Shown here: positions 33,878-41,001 of the stretch, in pieces
How the letters are laid out: each line of letters begins with the position of its first letter
How positions within the stretch are numbered: the stretch's first letter is position 1
Assembly: GCF_000971335.1 (NCBI RefSeq)
Contig: NZ_JZJL01000033.1
Span: 1 to 58,248 of the forward strand
Source: Chromobacterium vaccinii
Lineage (GTDB): Bacteria; Pseudomonadota; Gammaproteobacteria; Burkholderiales; Chromobacteriaceae
DNA: 58,248 nt
Direction: 5' to 3'
Translations under genes and position numbers: made by a program
The notes under the pieces: generated by a model
Databases searched by the model: none
Told to the model about the DNA's origin: nothing
The model's input: only the letters and a program-made list of their open reading frames with translations

Positions 33878-34288
33878 TCAGCGCGGGATGGGTTGCAGCC
33901 GGGTCAGTTCGGCGGCGCGGGCGGCGGTGGACGCCAGCTCGCAGTCGGCGGCCACCAGCGATTCTGCGGTGCCGCCGTCGGGGTCGACGTAGGCGCTGCA
34001 GTTGGCGGCGCGGTATTTCAGCCACAGCCGCTGGGCGACTTGCAGCCTTTGCTGGCGCTTGGCGGGCAAGGCGGCCATCAGCTTGCGGTATGTGTCGTTC
34101 AGCTGCTTGTCCTGGCGCGTGTGTTCTGCCGAGAGGCAATCCAGCATGCCGGCGGTGACGCCGCCGGCCTGATCCATGCACTGGTCGTAATGGTGGCTGT
34201 ACATCGTCTCTTCGGCGCAGGCGAAGGCGCGGAAGGACAGGAGGCCGAGCAGCAGCAGGACGGACAGGCGTAGGACGTATCGAGTCAT
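33878..34288 (-). CDS. LprI/DUF1311-like exported protein
   Basis: A 136-residue protein with a signal peptide (LRLSVLLLLGLLSFRAFA) and a helical domain with four to six cysteines resembling the lysozyme-inhibitor LprI N-terminal (DUF1311) family: DCLSAEHTRQDKQLNDTYRK, then LPAKRQQRLQVAQRLWLKYR and ANCSAYVDPDGGTAESLVAA. The family is periplasmic; only some members inhibit lysozyme. The start at 34288 gives the cleanest signal peptide. Confidence 0.8.
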   Translation of the reverse strand: MTRYVLRLSVLLLLGLLSFRAFACAEETMYSHHYDQCMDQAGGVTAGMLDCLSAEHTRQDKQLNDTYRKLMAALPAKRQQRLQVAQRLWLKYRAANCSAYVDPDGGTAESLVAADCELASTAARAAELTRLQPIPR

Positions 34289-34330
34289 GTTTTTATGGTT
34301 TTCCAAGGTGCGCACGCGGAATGATGGGGG

Positions 34331-34363
34331 AAAAGGCGGCCGGCCCGCGGGGGCGAACCGGCC
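34331..34363 (-). terminator. Terminator of the acid phosphatase gene
   Basis: GGCCGG (34338-34343) pairs with CCGGCC (34358-34363). On the minus strand the stem is followed within a few bases by TTTTCCCCC. Confidence 0.5.
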
Positions 34364-34369
34364 ATGGGC

Positions 34370-36022
34370 TTAGAGTTGCAGCGCGCCGGTCAGGTCGCCC
34401 GGCGGCTGCGCGCCGCGCTCGCGGAAGGCCTGGTTGCGAACCTTTACGCCCTCCAGCTCCGGCAGGCCGTGCAGGCGGCTGATGAAGCGGATGATCGAGG
34501 TGGTGTCGTAGAAGGTGTGGTCGACATGGCCTTTTTTGGCGAACGGCGACACCACGATGGCCGGGATGCGGCTGCCCGGGCCCCAGCGGTCGCCCTTGGG
34601 CGGCGCCACGTGGTCCCACCAGCCGCCGTTCTCGTCGTGGGTGATGACCACCACCATGTTCTTCCACTGCGGCCCGCTCATCAGGTGCTGCAGCACGTTG
34701 GCGACGTGGCGGTCGCCGCTTTCCACGTCGGAGTAGCCGGCGTGCATGTTCAGATTGCCCTGCGGCTTGTAGAAGGCCACCGCCGGCAGCTTGCCGGCCA
34801 CCGCGTCGGCGATGAAGCGGTTGCTGATCGGGCTGTCGCCCAGGCCGCCGTCGCGCAGGTGCTCGGCGCGGGCCTGGGTGCCGGGCGCGAAGTTCTTGAA
34901 GTAGTTGAACGGCTGGTGGTGGTACTGGAAGTTGGGCGCGTCCGGACCGCCCTTGCCGTCCAGCGCCGCCTGCCAGCTGCCGCCGTACCAGGCCCAAGCC
35001 ACGCCCTTGCGCGACAGCAGGTCGCCGATGGTGTCGTAGGTCTGCGGCGGCAGGGTGCTGGCGTCGGCCGGGTCCGCGTAGCGCTTGTCGCCGCCTTCGG
35101 CCGGCTTGACGTAGCTGGGCTGGAACGGCGGCGCCATGGTGTTGACCGCGTAGCCGTCCGGCGTGATCGCGCCGTTGTTGACGAATTGCGGCGGGCCGTC
35201 CATCGCCGAGCTGGGCGCTTTCACCTTCAGCTTGTAGCCCTTGGGGCCGTCGTCCAGCACGGCGATCTTCTTCGCCGCCGCGGTGTCCTTGGCGTTGAAG
35301 TATTCCGGCGTGCGCGCGGAGATCAGGAATTGGTGGTTCAGGTAGGAGCCGCCGAAGGCCGCCATGAAGAAGTTGTCGCACAGCGTGTATTGCTGGGCGA
35401 TCTTCCACTGGTTGAGGTTCTTCGCGGTTTCGCTGTAATAGCCCATCACCAGCGCGCCGGAGTCGGCCCAGGCGGCGAACTGGTCGTTCTTGCCGCCGTT
35501 GATCTGCATCTGGTTCTGGTAGAACAAATGCCACAGGTCGCGGGTGATCACGGCTTCCGGCAGCGGCTCGCCGTCGGCGTCCTTCAGCGGGAACGGGCCG
35601 TTGGGCAGGTTCTGGATCTTGTCTTCCTCGATCAGATAGTACTTGCCGGCCACGGTCTGGCCGCGCTGCACCATGCCGCCCCAGATCTTGGGCAGGTTCT
35701 TCAGCCTGGAGCCGTCGCGGTCCAGCTGGATACAGGCTTCGGCCGGCGCCTTGGACAGCGGATGCCTGACGCCGGGGAAGTTGCCGTACAGATTGTTGAA
35801 GCTGCGGTTCTCCAGGTAGATCACCACCACGTTCTTCACGTGATGGCGCAGCCTGTCGTCCAGCGGGCCGTGGGCGGCCGGCGTGGCGTCGGCCGCCTGG
35901 CTGGCGACGGCGGGCAGCACGCCGGCGGCGCCGATGACGGCCAGGCCTTCGAACAGGCGGCGGCGCGACGGGTCCTGAGGCGCGGTTTCGGGAGTGGTTT
36001 CGGGCTTATCGTGTTCGGACAT
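34370..36022 (-). CDS. AcpA-type acid phosphatase / phospholipase C family
   Basis: A 550-residue exported enzyme. The N-terminus is a twin-arginine type signal (SRRRLFEGLAVIGAAGVLPA). The core belongs to the phosphoesterase family of bacterial phospholipase C and Francisella AcpA: VVIYLENRSFNNLYGNFPGV near residue 70 with the metal-binding Glu-Asn, GSYLNHQFLISA in the middle, and ITHDENGGWWDHVAPP plus DTTSIIRFI near the C-terminus. The family hydrolyses phosphomonoesters or phospholipid head groups outside the cytoplasm. Which of the two activities applies cannot be decided by eye. Confidence 0.88.
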   Translation of the reverse strand: MSEHDKPETTPETAPQDPSRRRLFEGLAVIGAAGVLPAVASQAADATPAAHGPLDDRLRHHVKNVVVIYLENRSFNNLYGNFPGVRHPLSKAPAEACIQLDRDGSRLKNLPKIWGGMVQRGQTVAGKYYLIEEDKIQNLPNGPFPLKDADGEPLPEAVITRDLWHLFYQNQMQINGGKNDQFAAWADSGALVMGYYSETAKNLNQWKIAQQYTLCDNFFMAAFGGSYLNHQFLISARTPEYFNAKDTAAAKKIAVLDDGPKGYKLKVKAPSSAMDGPPQFVNNGAITPDGYAVNTMAPPFQPSYVKPAEGGDKRYADPADASTLPPQTYDTIGDLLSRKGVAWAWYGGSWQAALDGKGGPDAPNFQYHHQPFNYFKNFAPGTQARAEHLRDGGLGDSPISNRFIADAVAGKLPAVAFYKPQGNLNMHAGYSDVESGDRHVANVLQHLMSGPQWKNMVVVITHDENGGWWDHVAPPKGDRWGPGSRIPAIVVSPFAKKGHVDHTFYDTTSIIRFISRLHGLPELEGVKVRNQAFRERGAQPPGDLTGALQL

Positions 36023-36098
36023 GGCGATTATCCTGTGGTGCTGGACGTAGAGCGGGAAACCGCCACTTTACTCCGCTTTGATGTCTATCTGAAGGCGA

Positions 36099-36983
36099 TC
36101 AATCGTTTTGCATGGCGGCGCGGGCCTCGGCCAGCAGCGTTTTGGCTTCTTCCGGCAGGAATTCGGCGAAGCGCGGCGGCTCGGCCGGCGGCTCGCGCAG
36201 CAGCGCGACCGGGTCCTGGCCGTCGACGCTGCCCAGGTTGGGCGCGTGCACGAAGTAGCCGAGCAGCCGCTGCAGCCGTTCGGGCAGTTCGCGCGCCAGC
36301 TCGCGCGGCACCGCCAGGTAGTGGTTTTCCGCCTGGCGCAGCCAGCCCAGGCAGTAGCTGAGCACCACGCCGGTGCGGGGCTGGCCGGTGCGGTTGGCGC
36401 CGCCGGCGTGGATGACGGAGCCGAAATAGATCAGCACCGAGCCGGCGGGCATCGCGGCCGGAACCACTTCGCTCTCGTCCGGCAGCCGCTCCTCGGTCCA
36501 GCGGTGGCTGCCCGGCGCGACGTTGGTGGCGCCGTTGTCCTCGGTGAAGTCGTCCAGCGCGTACATGCAGTTGATCATGGTTTCCGATCCGGGAACCTTG
36601 ACCGGAAACATCAGCGCGTCGCTGTGCAGGAACTGGCGCGGCTCGCCCGGGCCGATGCGTATCGCCTGGGTCAGGTTGAGCTGGTATTCGCGGCAGCCCC
36701 TGAGCAGCATGATGTCCATCAGTTGCAGGATCAGCGGGTGGATGGCCAGCTCGCGGCAGACGGGCACGCGGGCGATCAGGCCGGACAGGCGGCGGGTGGC
36801 GTAGCCGTAGAAGTCGCCCTGGCAGTCGGGCGCGGCGTCCAGCAGCGGGAAGAGCTCGGCGCGGAAGCGGGCCAGCCGCTCGGGGCAGAGCAGCCCTTCT
36901 ATGATGACGCCGCCGTCGCGCTCCAGCGCGGCCGCGATGCAGGATGCGGGGTGATCGGGAGAGAAGCGTTGCAGAGCGGTCAT
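36099..36983 (-). CDS. Phytanoyl-CoA dioxygenase (PhyH) family protein
   Basis: A 294-residue Fe(II)/2-oxoglutarate dioxygenase of the PhyH family. The iron ligands are likely His and Asp in FLHSDALMF and His in SVIHAGGANR, with Arg in TGQPRTGVVLSYC holding 2-oxoglutarate. DDFTEDNGATNVAPGSHRW is typical of the double-stranded beta-helix core. Members hydroxylate lipids, ectoine or natural products; no pathway neighbours identify the substrate here. AGGAAGCGCC precedes the ATG at 36983. Confidence 0.85.
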   Translation of the reverse strand: MTALQRFSPDHPASCIAAALERDGGVIIEGLLCPERLARFRAELFPLLDAAPDCQGDFYGYATRRLSGLIARVPVCRELAIHPLILQLMDIMLLRGCREYQLNLTQAIRIGPGEPRQFLHSDALMFPVKVPGSETMINCMYALDDFTEDNGATNVAPGSHRWTEERLPDESEVVPAAMPAGSVLIYFGSVIHAGGANRTGQPRTGVVLSYCLGWLRQAENHYLAVPRELARELPERLQRLLGYFVHAPNLGSVDGQDPVALLREPPAEPPRFAEFLPEEAKTLLAEARAAMQND

Positions 36984-37062
36984 GGCGCTTCCTGCGGAGA
37001 TCAATCGAAAGGAGACTATTGGCGTCGAAACGCCGCGGCGGGAAAACTGGCTGTCGGTACAG

Positions 37063-37491
37063 TCAGCCGCGGCGCTGGCGCGCGATCAGCCGCTGCAGCG
37101 CGCGCTTGACGTCGGGGTGGCTGATGCAGTCGGATGCCTGCTCCATGCCGTCCAGCGCGGTTTCGCTGATCGCCAGGGTCTTCGGCTTTTTGACGCGGAC
37201 CAGTTGCAGCGCCACCTTGACCCGCACCTTGGACGCCGGATAGCCCTGCTGCGCCAGCTGCGGCAGCAGCCCGGGCGCGGTCATCCGCAGCCGGGCGGCG
37301 ACGATGCCGTTGTCGGCGTGGATCACCAGCTCGTCGTCGCGGATGCGCACCGCGCGGCAAGCCTCGCCCATCGCCGGCGGAATCAGCTTCTTGAAGGCGC
37401 GGTCCAGCGCCATCAACTCGTGCGCGGCGGCGGAGAGGCGGGCCAGGGTCTGATCCTGGCGGGTGATGTCGTTGAGCGGGCGTCCGGACAT
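37063..37491 (-). CDS. DciA-like protein (DUF721)
   Basis: A 142-residue protein resembling the DUF721/DciA family. The core ELVIHADNGIVAARLRMTAP GLLPQL matches the usual beta-alpha pattern of the domain. DciA loads the replicative helicase DnaB in bacteria without DnaC. Homologues are often found near secA, and here secA lies about 6 kb away on the other strand. An extended -10 and an inverted repeat sit just upstream. I assign it by pattern, so the function is inferred. Confidence 0.65.
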   Translation of the reverse strand: MSGRPLNDITRQDQTLARLSAAAHELMALDRAFKKLIPPAMGEACRAVRIRDDELVIHADNGIVAARLRMTAPGLLPQLAQQGYPASKVRVKVALQLVRVKKPKTLAISETALDGMEQASDCISHPDVKRALQRLIARQRRG

Positions 37492-37510
37492 GGGCGTGTG
37501 GGGAAACGGT

Positions 37511-37531
37511 CGATGCCGTATTGTAGCATCG
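37511..37531 (-). promoter_or_regulatory. Promoter of the DciA-like gene inside an inverted repeat
   Basis: The minus strand reads TGCTACAAT, an extended -10 element, across 37520-37528. It lies inside the inverted repeat CGATGC-N9-GCATCG (37511-37531), so a protein bound there would block the promoter. Confidence 0.5.
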
Positions 37532-37551
37532 AGCAGGCTTGCGGCCGGCGA

Positions 37552-37581
37552 AACAAAACGGGCGCCGTCCGGGCGCCCGTT
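37552..37581 (-). terminator. Terminator of the ABC transporter operon
   Basis: ACGGGCGCC (37558-37566) pairs with GGCGCCCGT (37572-37580). On the minus strand the stem is followed by TTTGTTT. Confidence 0.75.
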
Positions 37582-37599
37582 GTCGTGGCTCGCCGAAGC

Positions 37600-38913
37600 T
37601 TACTGGCCGCCCTCGACGTCTTCCAGGCTGAAGGTCTCGGTGTGGTCGTTGTAGGAGAAGATTTCGGCGTAGCGGCCCCAGCTGATCACGGTGTCCAGCG
37701 TCTCCTCGGCCGACTGGTCGGACAGCGAGTCTTCCAGCTCCTGGGCGAAGCGCAGCCGCGGCGCGCGCTGGCCGGGGCGCTCCTGCAGCACCTTGCGGAT
37801 GTGGGCGGCCATCGGCACGTGGCGCAACAGGTGCTCGGCGAACATCACCTTGCGCTCCTGGGTGCCGTAGTCGGCGAACAGCTTGCCGGCGGCGGTCAGC
37901 AGCATGTCGCCGTCCTTCAGCTCGACGAAGCCCAGGTGCTCCAGCACCTCGGCCACCGGGAACAGGTCATCCACCTCCAGCAGCAGCTTCTCGGCGATTT
38001 CCGGCATGTCGGCCTTGCCGAAGTAGGGCTCCTGCGCCACCTCCTCGATCAGGCCGGCCATCAGGTTGGTGGACACCTCGGTCAGGTGGCTGCCGATCTC
38101 GAGCGGCAGCTTGTGCAGGGTGTGGGCGCTGCGGCGCGCGGTCATCAGCGCGTAGATGTCGTCCACCATCTTGCGGAAGGCCGGGTCCAGCCGGTTGCGG
38201 CGGTGCGGGAACGGCACCTTGATCTCGGCCACCACGCGGCCGGGATTGGACGATAGCACCAGGATGCGGTCGCACATGAACACCGCTTCTTCTATGTTGT
38301 GGGTGACGATCAGCACCGACTTGATCGGCAGCTGGCCTTCGCTCCACAGGTCCAGCATGTCGGTGCGCAGCGTCTCGGCGGTCAGCACGTCAAGCGCCGA
38401 GAACGGCTCGTCCATCAGCAGCAGCGTCGGGTTGACCACCAGGCCGCGGGCGAAGCCGACGCGCTGGCGCATGCCGCCGGACAGCTCGCGCGGGTAGGCG
38501 TTCTCGAAGCCGTCCAGGCCGATCAGGTCGATCGCGGCCAGCGCGCGGCGGCGGCGCTCCTTGGCGTCCACGCCCAGCGCCTCCAGGCCGGCCTCCACGT
38601 TCTGCAGCACGGTCAGCCACGGGAACAGCGCGAAGGTCTGGAACACCATGGCCACGCCTTCGGCCGGCCCCTTCAGCGGCTTGCCCTGGTAGTTGACCTC
38701 GCCGCCGCTTTGCGGGATCAGGCCGGCGATGATGCGCAGCAGCGTGGATTTGCCGGAGCCGGAGCGGCCCAGGAGGCCGACGATCTCGCCTTCGCGCAGC
38801 GTCAGGTTCACATCGTCCAGCACCTGGATCTCGTCGCTGCCCTTGGAGAAGCCGCGGCAGACGTTCTTCAGCTTGAAGATTTCCTGTCCCAGGGCGTTGT
38901 TTTCGGTAGTCAT
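37600..38913 (-). CDS. NitT/TauT-type ABC transporter ATPase with C-terminal AAA-associated domain
   Basis: A 437-residue protein. Residues about 1-250 form an ABC ATPase: Walker A GRSGSGKST, Q-loop VFQTFALFPW, signature LSGGMRQRVGFARG, Walker B LLLMDEPFSALD and the switch histidine VTHNIEEAV. The remaining 180 residues, from HTLHKLPLEIGSHL to the end, match the AAA-associated C-terminal domain found on some nitrate/sulfonate/bicarbonate-type ATPases, probably regulatory. The permease gene lies 13 bp upstream on the same strand. The substrate cannot be inferred because no binding protein is encoded nearby. Confidence 0.9.
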   Translation of the reverse strand: MTTENNALGQEIFKLKNVCRGFSKGSDEIQVLDDVNLTLREGEIVGLLGRSGSGKSTLLRIIAGLIPQSGGEVNYQGKPLKGPAEGVAMVFQTFALFPWLTVLQNVEAGLEALGVDAKERRRRALAAIDLIGLDGFENAYPRELSGGMRQRVGFARGLVVNPTLLLMDEPFSALDVLTAETLRTDMLDLWSEGQLPIKSVLIVTHNIEEAVFMCDRILVLSSNPGRVVAEIKVPFPHRRNRLDPAFRKMVDDIYALMTARRSAHTLHKLPLEIGSHLTEVSTNLMAGLIEEVAQEPYFGKADMPEIAEKLLLEVDDLFPVAEVLEHLGFVELKDGDMLLTAAGKLFADYGTQERKVMFAEHLLRHVPMAAHIRKVLQERPGQRAPRLRFAQELEDSLSDQSAEETLDTVISWGRYAEIFSYNDHTETFSLEDVEGGQ

Positions 38914-38926
38914 GCTTGATGCCCCC

Positions 38927-40666
38927 TCAGTTGAGACGGAGTTTGTTTTCGGCGATGGCGTACATCGGGCGCCACAGCAGGCGATTGAACAGCACCACGA
39001 ACAGCGACATCACCACGATGCCCAGCAGTATCTTGGGATAGTCGCCGGCGGCGGTGGTTTGCGCGATATAGGCGCCCAGGCCGTGGGCGGCCAGCTTGTC
39101 GTCGCCCCAGGACACGAACTCGGACACGATGCTGGCGTTCCAGGCGCCGCCGGACGCGGTGATCGCGCCGGTGACGTAGTAGGGGAAGATGCCCGGCAGT
39201 ATCACCTTGCGCCACCACTGCCAGCCGCGGATGCGGAAATTGTCGGCGGCTTCCCTGAAGTCGTTGGGGAAGGCGGTGGCGCCGGCGATGACGTTGAACA
39301 GGATGTACCACTGGGTGCCCAGCACGATCAGCGGCGACAGCCAGATGTCCGGGTTCAGCTTGTAGTGGACGATGACGATCACGAATACCGGGAACAGCAG
39401 GTTGGCCGGGAAGGCGGCCAGGAACTGCGCCAGCGGCTGGACCTTTTCGGCCAGCCGGGGGCGCAGGCCGATCAGCACGCCCAGCGGCACCCAGATCACC
39501 GATGCGACGGCGATCAGCAGGCTGACGCGCACCAGCGTGATCAGGCCCAGGCCGAACACCCGCAGCACCTCCCAGGCGCCGACTTCGGTGGCGATGAAGT
39601 GCACCAGCTTGCTGGCGACGGCGACGGCGAGCAGCGCCACCAGCGCCCACCACAGCACGTCGATGCCGCGGGACACCGGCGTGTGGTCTTCCGAGTGGAT
39701 GCCCTTGGGCAGGCTGACGTTCAGCCGCAGACGGGCGGTCTTCTTCAGCAGCTTGCCGAAGGGCTTGAGCAGCTGCTGGATGAAATGGGTGCGCTGGATC
39801 AGGTTCAGCACCCACGATTCCGGCGCGTTCTGGCTGGCGGTGTCCTCCAGGCGGAACTTGTCGGCCCAGGCCACCAGCGGTCGGAACAGGAACTGGTCGT
39901 AGATCAGGATCACCACCGACATGGTCAGGATCACCCAGCCGACGGCGGCCAGATCCTTGTTCTGGATCGCCAGCGCCAGGTAGGAGCCGACGCCGGGCAG
40001 CATCACGGTCTTGTCGCCGACGGTGATCGCCTCCGACGCCACCACGAAGAACCAGCCGCCGGACATGCTCATCATCATGTTCCAGATCATGCCGGGCATG
40101 GCGTAGGGCACCTCCAGCTTCCAGAATTTCTGCCAGGCGGTGAGCCTGAGGTTGACCGATACCTCCTGCAAGTCGCGCGGCACGGTGCGCAGCGACTGGT
40201 AGAAGCTGAAGGTCATGTTCCACGCCTGGCTGGTGAAGATGGCGAAGATGGCGGCGAATTCGGCGCCCAGCACCCGGCCGGGGAACAAGGCGAGGAAGAA
40301 GGTGACGGTGAACGAGATGTAGCCCAGCACCGGCACCGATTGCAGGATGTCCAGTATCGGCACCAGCAAGAGGCCGGCGCGGCGGCTCTTGGCGGCCAGC
40401 GTGCCGTAGACCAGGGTGAAGGCCAGCGCGGCGGCCATCGCCGCCAGCATCCGCAGCGTGGTGCGCAGCGCGTATTCGGGCAGGTTGCCGGGCTCCAGCG
40501 AGATCGGCGCGGTCTGCAGCGCGGTGATCGGGGCCCAGGTTTCGCGGATGCCGGTGGTGGCCATCAACAGGAATCCCAGGATCAGCGGAAACGCGATCAG
40601 GTCCCAGCGGTTGGGGATCAGCCGCCGGGCGGTGGCGGGCATGAAGTGGCGGACGGCGGTGGTCAT
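38927..40666 (-). CDS. Fused two-domain ABC transporter permease (NitT/TauT type)
   Basis: A 579-residue inner-membrane protein containing two binding-protein-dependent permease domains in one chain. The first covers about 70-290, with EVSVNLRLTAWQKFWKLEVP as its ATPase-contact loop. The second covers about 370-570, with REAADNFRIRGWQWWRKVIL. A soluble linker of about 80 residues separates them. One copy would replace the usual permease dimer. The ATG at 40666 follows GGAGAGGCCTG. It is the first gene of a two-gene operon with the ATPase. No solute-binding protein is found in the window around it. Confidence 0.88.
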   Translation of the reverse strand: MTTAVRHFMPATARRLIPNRWDLIAFPLILGFLLMATTGIRETWAPITALQTAPISLEPGNLPEYALRTTLRMLAAMAAALAFTLVYGTLAAKSRRAGLLLVPILDILQSVPVLGYISFTVTFFLALFPGRVLGAEFAAIFAIFTSQAWNMTFSFYQSLRTVPRDLQEVSVNLRLTAWQKFWKLEVPYAMPGMIWNMMMSMSGGWFFVVASEAITVGDKTVMLPGVGSYLALAIQNKDLAAVGWVILTMSVVILIYDQFLFRPLVAWADKFRLEDTASQNAPESWVLNLIQRTHFIQQLLKPFGKLLKKTARLRLNVSLPKGIHSEDHTPVSRGIDVLWWALVALLAVAVASKLVHFIATEVGAWEVLRVFGLGLITLVRVSLLIAVASVIWVPLGVLIGLRPRLAEKVQPLAQFLAAFPANLLFPVFVIVIVHYKLNPDIWLSPLIVLGTQWYILFNVIAGATAFPNDFREAADNFRIRGWQWWRKVILPGIFPYYVTGAITASGGAWNASIVSEFVSWGDDKLAAHGLGAYIAQTTAAGDYPKILLGIVVMSLFVVLFNRLLWRPMYAIAENKLRLN

Positions 40667-41001
40667 CAGGCCTCTCCGTTTTCTATGTTTATCGCGGCGG
40701 GCGGCAACCGGCCCGCTTCTATTATGACAACTCTGGAGCGGGTGGCGGATGGCGTCCTCGACGTTCGGCATGCCGAGCGCCGCGCAACGATGCGTCCGCC
40801 ATGTCAAAAGCCGTGCTGGAGAGCATTGCAAGCAATCCCGGAAGCGGCGTCGCGCCTTCCGGTTTCAGGGCATGGATGCTACCAGAGAAGCCATAAAACG
40901 AATGTTAAAAACCAGGAGGCTTTGTAGGGATTTTGTGACGAAATGTACTGATTGAAATGGTTGGCCGCGCAAGCGCGGCCAACCTTGGGGAGAGAAACCG
41001 C
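40667..41001. other. Intergenic region upstream of the permease, with a terminator hairpin
   Basis: This 335 bp gap lies between phoD and the ABC permease. GGTTGGCCGCG (40959-40969) pairs with CGCGGCCAACC (40974-40984), a strong hairpin 18 bases after the phoD stop, probably its terminator. The rest includes an AT-rich stretch about 40880-40955 and the likely permease promoter about 40690-40730. No gene is supported. Confidence 0.5.
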
